A stretch of 64,000 nt of DNA from Anderseniella sp039978075 (GCA_039978075.1 JBDWCA010000005.1:124001-188000), one strand, 5' to 3'. Counted from the stretch's first letter, positions 24,869 to 34,427 are shown. Numbers and translations: made by a program. The notes: generated from the sequence alone by a model not told the origin.

Positions 24869-26176
24869 ATGAAGAAGCTTTTGATGACTGGTGTAGCCTT
24901 TGCCACTTTGGCGGGTGCTACATTTACCACGGCCCCGGTAGCGCAGGCCGAAGACACGATGTTCGTGCCGTCGCTGAGCTATCGCACCGGGCCATTCGCC
25001 AGTGGTGGTACGCCCCTGGCTAACGGTTATGCTGATTACTTCAACATGCTGAACGCCCGTGATGGCGGAATTGGCGGCGTCAAGATTGTCGTTGAAGAAT
25101 GCGAAACCGGTTACAATGCCCAGAAGGGTGTTGAGTGTTACGAGTCCACCAAGGGCAAGGGCGCTCTGGTGTACAACCCGTATTCAACCGGCATCACACT
25201 GCAGCTCATTCCAAAAGCACCGGTTGACAAGATTCCAGTGCTTTCGATGGGGTATGGCCTGTCGGCTGCGGCTATCGGCGAGAAGTTCCCGTGGACCTTC
25301 ACCTATCCGACAAGTTACTGGAGTCAGTTGTCATCGATCCTCAAGTACATCGATGCCAATGGTGGCCTCAAGGGCAAGAAAGTCGGCTTCATCTATCTTG
25401 ATGTTGGTTACGGCAAGGAGCCCATTCCGTTGCTTGAGCAGCTGGCCAAGGATCAGGGCTTCGAAGTTGCCAAGTTCCCGGTTGGCGTGAAGGAAATGCA
25501 GAACCAGGGTTCACAATGGCTGAACGTCCGCAAGGAACGTCCGGACTACATGATCATGTGGGGCTGGGGTGCGATGAACGCCACGGCGGTCAAGGAAGCT
25601 GCCAAGATCAAGTATCCGCTGGACCAGTTCATCGGCAACTGGTGGGCAGGCGCACATGCTGATCTGCGTTCAGTTGGTGAAGCGGGCAAGGGCTACAAGG
25701 CCGCCAACTTCTCCGGCGTAGGCACCGATTTCCCGGCGCTTCAGGATGTGATCAAGCATGTTGTCGACAAGGGTGGCAGCCAGGTTGCCAGCAAGGACCT
25801 CGTCGGTGATGTCCTGTACAACCGTGGTCTGTTCAACTCCGTGCTGATTGCCGAAGGCATTCGCGCAGCGCAGGCCAAGACCGGCAAGAAAGTCATTACA
25901 GGTGCTGACCTGCGTGATGGCTTTGAGACTTTTGACCTGTCTGAAGCACGCTTGAAGGAAATTGGTCTTGAAGGCTTTACGGCTCCCATCAAGGGTTCGT
26001 GCAAGGACCATGAAGGTGCCGGTTCAGTGTTCATCCAGCAGTGGGACGGCAAGGACTGGGTGAAAATCTCAGACCCGATCGCGCCTGATACGGCTGTCGT
26101 GCGGCCGCTTCTGGAAGCTGCTGCTGACAAGTATCTGTCGGACAAGCCTGAATGGAAGACCCAGACCTGCGGATGA
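24869..26176 (+). CDS. ABC transporter substrate-binding protein (LivK-like)
   Basis: The start is ATG 24869 (MKKLLMTGVAF), preceded by AGGGAGGAAA; the frame is open further upstream into livM but that part is not protein-like. The 435-residue product has a Sec signal peptide (cleavage about VAQA-ED, residue 27) and a Peripla_BP_6 fold, with GGVKIVVEECETGYNAQKGVECYE near the N-lobe. Length exceeds classic LivK (about 370), as in receptors for aromatic or other carboxylates. A 130-bp gap with a T-run (24754-24760) separates it from livM, so it may be separately or more strongly expressed. Confidence 0.88.
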   Translation: MKKLLMTGVAFATLAGATFTTAPVAQAEDTMFVPSLSYRTGPFASGGTPLANGYADYFNMLNARDGGIGGVKIVVEECETGYNAQKGVECYESTKGKGALVYNPYSTGITLQLIPKAPVDKIPVLSMGYGLSAAAIGEKFPWTFTYPTSYWSQLSSILKYIDANGGLKGKKVGFIYLDVGYGKEPIPLLEQLAKDQGFEVAKFPVGVKEMQNQGSQWLNVRKERPDYMIMWGWGAMNATAVKEAAKIKYPLDQFIGNWWAGAHADLRSVGEAGKGYKAANFSGVGTDFPALQDVIKHVVDKGGSQVASKDLVGDVLYNRGLFNSVLIAEGIRAAQAKTGKKVITGADLRDGFETFDLSEARLKEIGLEGFTAPIKGSCKDHEGAGSVFIQQWDGKDWVKISDPIAPDTAVVRPLLEAAADKYLSDKPEWKTQTCG

Positions 26177-26212
26177 TTGCAGTGATTTAGTCTGAAATTT
26201 CACGAAATTGCT

Positions 26213-26237
26213 CCGCCTGCCTTTTCAGGGCAGGCGG
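26213..26237 (+). promoter_or_regulatory. Strong hairpin between livK-like and livF-like genes
   Basis: CCGCCTGCC (26213-26221) and GGCAGGCGG (26229-26237) form a perfect 9-bp GC-rich stem with a 7-nt loop. No T-run follows. Position after the receptor gene suggests 3'-end protection of the receptor mRNA with partial read-through to livF. Confidence 0.5.
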
Positions 26238-26276
26238 GGCTGATTACCCCCGGTATCCAACTGAAGGCGTTTGTTC

Positions 26277-27122
26277 ATGGCCGAAACCCTTGCTGCCCAA
26301 GACACTGAAGCACAAGCTGCAGAACCTGTTCTTTCGATCAACAATATCGAGGTGATCTACAACCACGTCATTCTGGTGTTGAAGGGCGTGTCACTTGATG
26401 TGCCACTGGGCGGTATTACCGCCTTGCTGGGTGCAAACGGTGCCGGCAAGACCACGACCCTGAAGGCAGTGTCGAACCTGCTGCGCGCGGAGCGCGGTGA
26501 CGTGACCAAGGGAACCATTGAGTTCAAGGGCGAGCGGATCGATCAGCTTACGCCAAATGAAATGGTGAAGCGCGGCTGCATCCAGGTGATGGAAGGCCGC
26601 CACTGTTTTGAACATCTGACCATCGAAGACAATCTCCTGGCTGGTGCGTTTACCCGGCGCGACGGACGCGCGGCAATCGCCCAGGACCTTGAGATGGTCT
26701 ACAATTATTTTCCGCGGCTGCGTGAGCGCCGCACCTCACAGGCCGGCTATACGTCCGGCGGCGAGCAGCAGATGTGTGCCATCGGGCGGGCGCTGATGTC
26801 GCGCCCGACGACCATTCTGCTGGATGAGCCATCCATGGGCCTGGCACCGCAACTGGTCGAGGAAATCTTCGAGATCGTCAAAAAACTGAATGAGAACGAA
26901 GGGGTATCCTTCCTGCTGGCTGAACAGAACACCAACATCGCACTGCGCTATGCCAAGTACGGTTATATTCTGGAAAACGGTCGTGTCGTGCTGGACGGGG
27001 AGGCTTCGGCGCTGCGTGACAATGAAGACGTGAAGGAATTCTATCTTGGCGTGTCGGGCGAGAACCGGCGCTCGTTCAAGAATGTGAAAGCCTACAAAAG
27101 GCGCAAGCGCTGGCTGGCCTGA
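26277..27122 (+). CDS. livF: Branched-chain amino acid-type ABC transporter ATP-binding protein (LivF)
   Basis: The ATG at 26277 has GAAGG 9 nt upstream and is preferred over a TTG two codons earlier. The 281-residue ATPase has Walker A GANGAGKT, signature YTSGGEQQMCAIGRAL and Walker B TTILLDEPSMGLAP, all LivF-like. The N-terminus has about 25 extra Ala/Glu/Gln-rich residues and the C-terminus a basic tail (AYKRRKRWLA). It completes the importer encoded from livG on. Confidence 0.9.
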   Translation: MAETLAAQDTEAQAAEPVLSINNIEVIYNHVILVLKGVSLDVPLGGITALLGANGAGKTTTLKAVSNLLRAERGDVTKGTIEFKGERIDQLTPNEMVKRGCIQVMEGRHCFEHLTIEDNLLAGAFTRRDGRAAIAQDLEMVYNYFPRLRERRTSQAGYTSGGEQQMCAIGRALMSRPTTILLDEPSMGLAPQLVEEIFEIVKKLNENEGVSFLLAEQNTNIALRYAKYGYILENGRVVLDGEASALRDNEDVKEFYLGVSGENRRSFKNVKAYKRRKRWLA

Positions 27123-27167
27123 TTACCGGGGTGAATATCTCGCGCAAGACAGTTTGGAACTGACATT

Positions 27168-28403
27168 ATGACTTCGTATTTCGATGAGCTGGAGACGCGT
27201 GATCACGACGAGCGCGAGGCGCAACTTTTCAAGGATCTGCCGGCTCAAATCGTATATGCGATGAGCGCGCCTGGCTGGAAACGTTACCTGGCAGGTGTGC
27301 AGCCATCCAAGATTACAGACAGACACGCACTGGCGCAGTTGCCGGTGCTGCGCAAGACCGACCTTAAAGACCTGCAGGCGGCAGAACCGCCATTCGGTGG
27401 TTTCACTCCGGGCGGTCCGGAAACCTGGGGCAGGGTATTCATGTCACCGGGCCCGATTTTCGAACCGATGGGGCTTGCTGCCGACCCCTGGCGCGGGGCG
27501 CGGGCGCTGTTTGCTGCCGGTTTCAGGCCGGGAGATATGGTGCACAACTGCTTCGCCTACCATCTGACGCCGGGCGGCTTCATTCTTGACGAAGGCGCAC
27601 GGGCGCTGGGATGTGCGGTGATCCCTGCCGGTATCGGAAATACCGAACTGCAGATGGATAATATTGAGGCACTCAAACCTGTCGGGTTCACCGGCACTCC
27701 CGACTTTCTGAAAATCCTGCAGGACAAGGCCGCGGAAGCCGGTCGCGATGTTTCGTCGATCAGGCGGGCGCTGGTTTCAGGCGGGGCATTGTTTCCAAGC
27801 CTGCGAGAAGAATATGCCAGTCGCGGGGTCAGTGTATTGCAGTGTTATGCCACCGCAGACGTCGGTGTTATCGCATATGAGAGCGAGGCAGTAGACGGCA
27901 TGATTGTCGATGAAGGCGTGATCCTTGAGATTGTGCGTCCCGGCACAAATGAGCCCGTTGCTGAAGGCGAGGTCGGTGAGGTGGTGGTTACCAACTTCAA
28001 CAGGACCTATCCGATGATCCGTTTCGGCACCGGAGATCTTTCTGCAATTCTGCCGGGTGCCAGCCCGTGTGGGCGCACCAACCAGCGCATCAAGGGCTGG
28101 ATGGGCCGTGCGGACCAGACCACAAAGGTAAAGGGCATGTTCGTTCATCCCTCACAGGTCGCAGATATCGGCAAGGCCCATCCCGAACTTGGCAAGCTGC
28201 GCCTCGTCGTCGGGCGCAGTAATGAACAGGACACCCTGGTACTGCAGGCGGAATGCGGTAATCCGGCACAGGGTTTGGCGGATGCAGTTGCCCAGACAAT
28301 GCAAAAGATCTGCAAGATACGTGGACAGGTCGACCTTGTTGGCTTAGGTAGTCTGGAAAATGACGGGAAGGTGATTTCGGACGATCGTCCTGCTGCTGCC
28401 TGA
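27168..28403 (+). CDS. PaaK-like AMP-ligase family protein (phenylacetate-CoA ligase family) without the SGTTG loop
   Basis: This 411-residue protein aligns with phenylacetate-CoA ligases: YADFD-like N-terminus (SYFDELETRDHDERE), VSGGALFPSLREEY, a Y-x-T-x-D block (QCYATADVGVIAYE), and MIRFGTGDLSAI...GRADQTTKVKGMFVHP. The C-terminal lysine region (LENDGKVISDDR) is present. Where PaaK has SSGTTGKPT, this protein has GRVFMSPGPIFEPMG, so the phosphate-binding loop is absent. It could use a different acyl activation, lack ligase activity, or have a compensating loop. It follows livF by 45 bp at the end of the importer operon. Confidence 0.8.
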   Translation: MTSYFDELETRDHDEREAQLFKDLPAQIVYAMSAPGWKRYLAGVQPSKITDRHALAQLPVLRKTDLKDLQAAEPPFGGFTPGGPETWGRVFMSPGPIFEPMGLAADPWRGARALFAAGFRPGDMVHNCFAYHLTPGGFILDEGARALGCAVIPAGIGNTELQMDNIEALKPVGFTGTPDFLKILQDKAAEAGRDVSSIRRALVSGGALFPSLREEYASRGVSVLQCYATADVGVIAYESEAVDGMIVDEGVILEIVRPGTNEPVAEGEVGEVVVTNFNRTYPMIRFGTGDLSAILPGASPCGRTNQRIKGWMGRADQTTKVKGMFVHPSQVADIGKAHPELGKLRLVVGRSNEQDTLVLQAECGNPAQGLADAVAQTMQKICKIRGQVDLVGLGSLENDGKVISDDRPAAA

Positions 28404-28460
28404 TCTGTTATCTGATAAAAGCCGTAAGCTTAAGGCGTTATCCAGAACATCAGGAAGACC

Positions 28461-29507
28461 ATGCCGGACAATCCCAACAATCGCTCGTTTGCCTTGCCTG
28501 CCGATCATCCGCCTGTTGTAGGTGGCAAGATTGGCATTCTCATCATGAACCTGGGAACGCCGGAGGCCACAAGCTACTGGCCGATGCGGCGCTATCTGAA
28601 AGAGTTCCTGTCGGACCCGCGGGTGATCGAGACAAACCGGGCGCTATGGTGGGTTATCCTCAATGGCATCGTCTTGACGTTTCGGCCAAAAAAATCCGGT
28701 CATGCCTACGAGCTGATCTGGAACAAGGATCGCAATGAGTCTCCGCTCAAGACCATAACCCGGTCCCAATCCGAGCAATTGACCAGCCTGTACTCGGGAA
28801 ATACGGAGATTGTGGTTGACTGGGCCATGCGCTATGGCATGCCGCCTGTAAAGGAACGCATCGAGCATCTGAAAAGCCTGGGCTGTGACAAGATTTTGCT
28901 GTTTCCGCTCTACCCGCAGTATTCAGCCACAACGACCGCTACGGCGCTTGATAAAAGCTATGACGCGCTGAAAGAGATGCGATGGCAGCCGGCCATCCGC
29001 ACAGTGCCGCCCTATCATGATGACCCGGCTTACATTGATGCACTTGCAACCAGCCTGAAGGCGCACCTGAAGTCGATCGATTACAAGCCTGACGTGATTG
29101 TGGCCTCGTTCCACGGTTTGCCGAAATCATATTTGATGCGTGGTGACCCCTATCACTGCCATTGCCAGAAGACGGCACGGCTTTTACGTGAGCGAATGGG
29201 TATGAAGGAAGGTGAGTTGATCATCACCTTCCAGTCCCGGTTCGGGACGGAAGAATGGCTGCAGCCCTATACCGACAAGACAATTGAGAAACTGGCGATC
29301 GACGGGGTCAAGAACGTCGTCGTCATAACGCCGGGCTTTTCATCTGACTGTGTTGAAACACTTGAGGAAATCGCCATCGGTGTGATGGAAACGTTCGTGG
29401 AGAACGGCGGGGAGAATTTTTCCGTGGCGCCATGTCTCAATGACAGCAAGGCGTCGATAAAAATGCTTAAGCAGCTGATTGACAGGGAACTTTCCGGCTG
29501 GGTTTGA
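28461..29507 (+). CDS. hemH: Ferrochelatase
   Basis: This 348-residue enzyme inserts Fe2+ into protoporphyrin IX in the last step of protoheme synthesis. The metal and acid residues are in ASFHGLPKSYLMRGDPY (catalytic His) and GFSSDCVETLEEI (Glu). The opening GKIGILIMNLGTPEA is the usual HemH start. AGGAAG lies 7 nt before the ATG. It appears to be a single gene, with 57 bp upstream and 138 bp downstream to its neighbours. Confidence 0.95.
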   Translation: MPDNPNNRSFALPADHPPVVGGKIGILIMNLGTPEATSYWPMRRYLKEFLSDPRVIETNRALWWVILNGIVLTFRPKKSGHAYELIWNKDRNESPLKTITRSQSEQLTSLYSGNTEIVVDWAMRYGMPPVKERIEHLKSLGCDKILLFPLYPQYSATTTATALDKSYDALKEMRWQPAIRTVPPYHDDPAYIDALATSLKAHLKSIDYKPDVIVASFHGLPKSYLMRGDPYHCHCQKTARLLRERMGMKEGELIITFQSRFGTEEWLQPYTDKTIEKLAIDGVKNVVVITPGFSSDCVETLEEIAIGVMETFVENGGENFSVAPCLNDSKASIKMLKQLIDRELSGWV

Positions 29508-29645
29508 GGTCGGTTTTCCAGCCGTTTCTGTGAGCTGATGAATTTGCGCCCGGCAACAGGCGAATCAAAGTAGTTTTTAACCAATTTCATCCAGTCTGCC
29601 GCGAAATGGCAGACGGATGCGTCTTTTCAGATGAGGATTGGTTTT

Positions 29646-30629
29646 ATGCTTGAAGGTTTCAGTGTTTTCGTACTGGTGCTGCTGGTGCTGGCAGTTATCA
29701 CCCTGTTCAAGTCGATTACGACTGTGCCGCAGGGCTTCGAATATACGGTTGAACGATTTGGCCGTTACATCAAGACGCTTGGCCCCGGACTTGGCATTAT
29801 CCTGCCGTTCATAGACCGGGTCGGGTCAAAAATGAACATGATGGAACAGGTGCTGGAGGTGCCGAGCCAGGAGGTCATCACCAAGGACAATGCCATGGTG
29901 CAGGTCGATGGCGTGGCCTTCTTTCAGGTGCTGGATGCAGCCAAGGCGACCTATGAAGTCAACCGGCTGGAAAACGCCATCCTCAACATCACCATGACCA
30001 ACATCCGTACCGTCATGGGGTCGATGGACCTGGACAGCCTGCTGTCACAGCGTGACGACATCAATCATGCCATACTGGGTGTGGTCGATCAGGCAACCTC
30101 GCCATGGGGCGTGAAGATGACGCGCATCGATATCAAGGACATCAACCCGCCGCGCGATCTGGTTGATTCCATGGCCCGGCAGATGAAGGCAGAGCGTGAC
30201 AAGCGTGCCGCCATTCTGGAAGCTCAGGGTGCGCGTGAATCGGCCATTCTGAAAGCTGAAGGTGAAAAGCAGGCGATCATGCTGGATGCCGAAGGCCGGC
30301 GTGAAGCTGCGTTCCGGGATGCAGAAGCACGTGAGCGTGCCGCTGAAGCCGAAGCAAATGCCACACGCATGGTGTCGGTTGCCATTGCCGAAGGGGATGT
30401 TCAGGCGGTAAACTACTTTGTCGCCAACAATTACATCACGGCGCTGGAAAGCATTGCCAAATCGCCAAACCAGAAATTGCTGATGCTGCCGGTAGAAGCC
30501 TCCAGCGTTATCGGGTCGATTGCTGGCGTTGCCGAAATCGCCAAGGAAGCGTTTGGTGAGGGTGGCGGTGGCGCACAGCGCACCGGCAGTGCGCAACGCG
30601 GCGCAAGTGTGCCGAAAGTGAAGCAATAA
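29646..30629 (+). CDS. SPFH/stomatin-like membrane protease-associated protein (QmcA type)
   Basis: ATG 29646 (MLEGFSVFVLVLLVL) has GAGGA 8 nt upstream and is preferred to the ATG at 29631. The 327-residue protein has one N-terminal transmembrane helix, an SPFH/Band-7 domain (PQGFEYTVERFGRYIKTLGPGL to about residue 200) and a long Ala/Glu/Arg-rich coiled coil (AERDKRAAILEAQGARES onwards). Such proteins form large membrane-bound cages and work with NfeD partners in membrane quality control. The next gene is the NfeD partner, 12 bp away. Confidence 0.9.
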   Translation: MLEGFSVFVLVLLVLAVITLFKSITTVPQGFEYTVERFGRYIKTLGPGLGIILPFIDRVGSKMNMMEQVLEVPSQEVITKDNAMVQVDGVAFFQVLDAAKATYEVNRLENAILNITMTNIRTVMGSMDLDSLLSQRDDINHAILGVVDQATSPWGVKMTRIDIKDINPPRDLVDSMARQMKAERDKRAAILEAQGARESAILKAEGEKQAIMLDAEGRREAAFRDAEARERAAEAEANATRMVSVAIAEGDVQAVNYFVANNYITALESIAKSPNQKLLMLPVEASSVIGSIAGVAEIAKEAFGEGGGGAQRTGSAQRGASVPKVKQ

Positions 30630-30641
30630 GGGCGACGGTAA

Positions 30642-31088
30642 ATGGCTGAAATTATGGACTTATTTGGCGATTGGACCTGGTGGATCATTGCCGGTGTGCT
30701 GTTGGTCAGTGAGCTAGTCGCCACCAGCATAGTTCTCGTCTGGTTTGGTTTGGCGGCATTGACCGTCGGCCTGGCCGACCTGTTTCTTGGTCTTTCCTGG
30801 CAGGTCGAGGTTATCGTCTTCGTGGTGCTCTCGGTGATCTATCTTCTGCTCGGACGGCGCTATGTCAGAACGCGGGCCACGGATGAAGTCAACCTGCCGT
30901 ATCTGAACCAGCGCGTGAATGCATATGTCGGTCGCACCGCCGTGCTGCACGAAGCCATTGAAAACGGTGAAGGCAAGGTGCGCATGGATGATGCGTTGTG
31001 GCGGGTGACCGGCACTGATGCACCGGCAGGGTCCAGGGTACGCATCACAGGTGGGTCCAATTTGGTGCTGGAAACCGAGCCGGCGTAA
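30642..31088 (+). CDS. NfeD-family membrane protein
   Basis: The 148-residue product has about three transmembrane segments in the first 80 residues (WWIIAGVLLVSELVATSIVLVW and following) and a C-terminal OB-fold domain (GRTAVLHEAIENGEGKVRMDDALWRVTG), the short NfeD1b organisation. It is paired with the SPFH gene, the standard stomatin-NfeD operon. It is convergent with galU, with 20 bp between. Confidence 0.88.
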   Translation: MAEIMDLFGDWTWWIIAGVLLVSELVATSIVLVWFGLAALTVGLADLFLGLSWQVEVIVFVVLSVIYLLLGRRYVRTRATDEVNLPYLNQRVNAYVGRTAVLHEAIENGEGKVRMDDALWRVTGTDAPAGSRVRITGGSNLVLETEPA

Positions 31089-31108
31089 GGCCTGTTTTGC
31101 TGGCGAAC

Positions 31109-31999
31109 TTAATCCAGCCCGCCGTTTTTCGCGACAATCTGCTTCAGCACTTGTGTGAATTGCGGGCTTATGTCTGGACGTGACAGGCCGAGTGCAACAT
31201 TGGCTGCCAGAAAACCGACCTTGTCACCGCAATCATACGTGGTGCCTTTGAACTTCAGGCCATAGAAATCCTGCTGATCCATCAGTTTGAGCATGCTGTC
31301 GGTCAGTTGAATTTCTCCGCCGGCACCGGCGGTTTGCTTGTCCAGCAGATCGAATATTTCCGGTTGCAGAATGTAGCGTCCGGAAATGATCAGATTTGAC
31401 GGCGCATCTTCGTGCTTTGGCTTTTCAACCATCGACGTAATCTCAAAGCCCGCACCGGCATCAGCACCGACACCGACCACACCATATTTGTGCACCTGAT
31501 CCTGAGGAACTTCTTCCACGGCAATGACATTGCCGCCGTGGGCATCATAGACCGTCGTCATCTGTGCCAGGCACCCGGGAGAGCCATGAATGAACATGTC
31601 AGGCAGCAACAGGGCAAACGGCTCGTTGCCGACAAGTTCGCGGGCACACCACACCGCGTGACCAAGGCCGAGCGGTTCCTGCTGGCGGGTGAAACTGGTC
31701 TGGCCCGCGCCGGGCAGGTCTGACTGGAGAATTTCCAGTTCAACGTCCTTGTTGCGGCGTTTGAGTGTTTCTTCAAGTTCAAACTGCTTGTCAAAATGAT
31801 CCTCGATAACCGCCTTGTTTCGTCCGGTTACGAAGATGAAGTGCTCAATACCGGCTTCACGCGCTTCGTCAACAGCGAGTTGAATAACCGGACGGTCCAC
31901 AATCGTCAGCATTTCTTTCGGGACAGCCTTGGTCGCGGGCAGAAAACGCGTGCCAAGTCCTGCCACGGGAAATACAGCTTTTTTGATTTTGCTGGTCAT
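31109..31999 (-). CDS. galU: UTP--glucose-1-phosphate uridylyltransferase
   Basis: The 296-residue nucleotidyltransferase begins KKAVFPVAGLGTRFLPATKAVPKEML, with the G-x-G-T-R-x-L-P nucleotide loop and the GalU-specific PKEML. Other family blocks are GHAVWCARELVG and DCGDKVGFLAA. It makes UDP-glucose for envelope polysaccharides and lipids. It is divergent from galE across 160 bp, so the two UDP-sugar genes share an intergenic control region. Confidence 0.95.
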   Translation of the reverse strand: MTSKIKKAVFPVAGLGTRFLPATKAVPKEMLTIVDRPVIQLAVDEAREAGIEHFIFVTGRNKAVIEDHFDKQFELEETLKRRNKDVELEILQSDLPGAGQTSFTRQQEPLGLGHAVWCARELVGNEPFALLLPDMFIHGSPGCLAQMTTVYDAHGGNVIAVEEVPQDQVHKYGVVGVGADAGAGFEITSMVEKPKHEDAPSNLIISGRYILQPEIFDLLDKQTAGAGGEIQLTDSMLKLMDQQDFYGLKFKGTTYDCGDKVGFLAANVALGLSRPDISPQFTQVLKQIVAKNGGLD

Positions 32000-32159
32000 C
32001 GCTGTAACTCCGTCCCCTCAATCGCCCAGTTTAAATGGAAGCTTGAACAGTAAAGCTTTCTAAACGGTTTGTTTGGGTTTTGTTAGCACAATCAGACTTC
32101 ATGCGGGGTCCATGATTCGGGCCAAAACCAACAAAAAACAATCTGGGAACTAATTCTGA

Positions 32160-33146
32160 ATGAGTGTTCTGGTCACAGGTGGCGCAGGCTATATCGGTTC
32201 GCACATGGTGCTGGCACTGTGTGATGCGGGCCACGATGTCGTCGTGCTTGACAACCTGTCTACCGGAATGCCGTGGGCCGTTGCACCGCAAGCCAGGTTG
32301 ATAGAGGGCGATATCGGTGATGAAGAGCTGACGCTGAATATCATCAACGAACATAATGTTGACGCCATCATTCATTTTGCAGGCTCCATCATTGTGCCTG
32401 ACAGCGTGTCCGACCCGCTGGGTTACTATCTGAACAATACCGTCAAGTCGCGCTCACTGATCCACAGCGCAGTGAAAGCCGGCGTGCCGCATTTCATTTT
32501 CTCCTCGACGGCTGCCGTATATGGCAACCCGAAGACCGTTCCGGTGCGAGAAGAGGATGATCTGTCGCCTATATCGCCCTATGGCACATCAAAGCTGATG
32601 ACCGAACTGATGTTGCGTGATGCGTCCATTGCGCATGATCTGACCTATGTCGCGCTGAGGTATTTCAACGTGGCAGGCGCCGACCCCAAGGGCCGCAGTG
32701 GGCAGTCGACACCGCAGGCAACCCATCTGATCAAGGTGGCGTGCGAGACGGCATTGGGCCAGCGTGATCACCTTCAGGTTTTCGGCAAAGACTATGACAC
32801 GCGTGACGGCACCTGTTTGCGTGACTATATCCACGTCAGCGATCTTGTGCGGGCCCATGTGGACGCGTTGACATATTTGCGCAGCGGTGCGGCAAGCCAG
32901 GTTTTCAACTGTGGATATGGCCGCGGTTATTCGGTGCTCGATGTGCTCGGCGCTGTGGAACGCGCTGCCGGTCTCACCCTGGACGTACGCGATGCGCCAA
33001 GGCGGGCCGGTGATCCGGCAGAAATCATCGCTAATGCCGACCGGGCGCGGTCGGTACTTGAATGGCAACCTCAACACGACGATCTGGATTTTATCGTGGC
33101 AAGTGCGCTTGCCTGGGAAAAACACCTGCAACAGCGCAATGGCTGA
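32160..33146 (+). CDS. galE: UDP-glucose 4-epimerase
   Basis: This 328-residue extended SDR has the NAD-binding VTGGAGYIGSHMV, the catalytic Tyr-Lys pair in SPYGTSK, and FSSTAAVYGNP. It interconverts UDP-glucose and UDP-galactose. The divergent galU supplies its substrate. The lytic transglycosylase gene starts 20 bp downstream and may be co-transcribed. Confidence 0.93.
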   Translation: MSVLVTGGAGYIGSHMVLALCDAGHDVVVLDNLSTGMPWAVAPQARLIEGDIGDEELTLNIINEHNVDAIIHFAGSIIVPDSVSDPLGYYLNNTVKSRSLIHSAVKAGVPHFIFSSTAAVYGNPKTVPVREEDDLSPISPYGTSKLMTELMLRDASIAHDLTYVALRYFNVAGADPKGRSGQSTPQATHLIKVACETALGQRDHLQVFGKDYDTRDGTCLRDYIHVSDLVRAHVDALTYLRSGAASQVFNCGYGRGYSVLDVLGAVERAAGLTLDVRDAPRRAGDPAEIIANADRARSVLEWQPQHDDLDFIVASALAWEKHLQQRNG

Positions 33147-33166
33147 TGCAGAAGTTTGGTGGAACA

Positions 33167-34417
33167 ATGAAAAAGCTTGGACTTTCTCTTCGTGGATTTG
33201 CGGCACTGTCAGTTTTAATGACGTCTCTCGGTCTGGGCGCAACCGCGTCGCGCAGCCTGGACATTGGTGCACTGGAAGCCCTGAGCCGCAATGCGGCATT
33301 TGACCAGTTTGTTGAGGACCTGTGGCCGGAAGCACGGCGCAAGGGTATTTCGTCAAAACTCTACAGGCAGGCTTTCGCCGGCGTGACTCCGGACCCCCGC
33401 ATCTTCGCGCGCCAGACCAGCCAGGCTGAATTCTCAACGCCAATCTGGACCTATATCGACAAACGTGTGTCTGCCGACCGGATTGCCCGGGGCAAGTCGA
33501 TGCAGGAGACCCATGCACGGGCTCTGCGGGCGGTTGAGCGGCGCTATGGCGTTGACAAATACATTGTCGCGTCGATCTGGGGCATGGAGACCAATTTCGG
33601 CAGCTTTACCGGCAAGATGAGTGTCATCCGCTCACTTTCCACCATGGCGTTCTCCGGCCAGCGCAAGAAATATGGTCGCAAGCAATTGCTGGGTGCGCTG
33701 GATATTCTGCAAAGCGGCGATATTTCACTGGACCAGTTTACCGGCTCCTGGGCCGGCGCAATGGGACACACGCAGTTTATTCCGCTGACCTACAATGCCT
33801 ATGCGGTTGACATGACGGGTGACGGCAAGCGCGACATCTGGAATTCAGTGCCTGATGCGCTTGGCTCAACGGCCAACTATCTGAAGAAGCGCGGTTGGAA
33901 GAACAACAGGCCGTGGGGCTGGGAAGTCCGCCTGCCGCGCGGTTTCAACTATCGCATGGCTGGCAAGAAGGGTACCCGGTCCATTGCTGCATGGGCGAAG
34001 CTGGGCGTGAAGCCTGCCGCTCAGCGCAGATTCGGTGTTGCCGATGTCCGCGCCAGGCTGTTGCTGCCGGTCGGCAGGCATGGACCTGCATTCCTGGTGA
34101 CGCGGAACTTCGATGCCATTCTCGCCTACAACAGGTCAATTTCATATGCATTGGCTGTAGCCCACCTGGGTGACAGACTGGCCGGCCGGGGGCCGTTTGT
34201 TGCCAGTTGGCCAACAGACCTGAAGCTGCTGTCGAGGTCTGACAACCGGGAACTGCAGAAGCTGCTGAGCGCGCGCGGGTTCAATACCGGCGGTACCAGC
34301 GGCACAATCGGTCCACGTACCCGCAGCGCTATCAGCAGCTACCAGCATCGCATTGGCCTGACGCCTGACGGGTATGCGGATGCAAGATTACTTGAGCGGT
34401 TGCGTCGCGGTCTGTAG
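33167..34417 (+). CDS. Lytic murein transglycosylase (MltB family) with peptidoglycan-binding domain
   Basis: The start is ATG 33167 (MKKLGLSLRGF); the frame runs back into galE but the signal peptide begins here. The 416-residue product has a Sec signal, an MltB-type SLT_2 domain with the catalytic Glu in ASIWGMETNFGSF and WAGAMGHTQFIPLTYNAYAVD, and a C-terminal PG_binding_1 repeat (about 355-416; LQKLLSARGFNTGGTSGTIGP). It cleaves the MurNAc-GlcNAc bond to give 1,6-anhydro products in the periplasm. No lipobox is seen, so it is probably soluble periplasmic. Confidence 0.92.
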   Translation: MKKLGLSLRGFAALSVLMTSLGLGATASRSLDIGALEALSRNAAFDQFVEDLWPEARRKGISSKLYRQAFAGVTPDPRIFARQTSQAEFSTPIWTYIDKRVSADRIARGKSMQETHARALRAVERRYGVDKYIVASIWGMETNFGSFTGKMSVIRSLSTMAFSGQRKKYGRKQLLGALDILQSGDISLDQFTGSWAGAMGHTQFIPLTYNAYAVDMTGDGKRDIWNSVPDALGSTANYLKKRGWKNNRPWGWEVRLPRGFNYRMAGKKGTRSIAAWAKLGVKPAAQRRFGVADVRARLLLPVGRHGPAFLVTRNFDAILAYNRSISYALAVAHLGDRLAGRGPFVASWPTDLKLLSRSDNRELQKLLSARGFNTGGTSGTIGPRTRSAISSYQHRIGLTPDGYADARLLERLRRGL

Positions 34418-34427
34418 ACTGCGGCTC

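Noticed and set aside
32589..33518. Minus-strand open frame of 309 codons across galE and the transglycosylase
   Set aside because: It spans two well-supported genes on the other strand and resembles no protein family.
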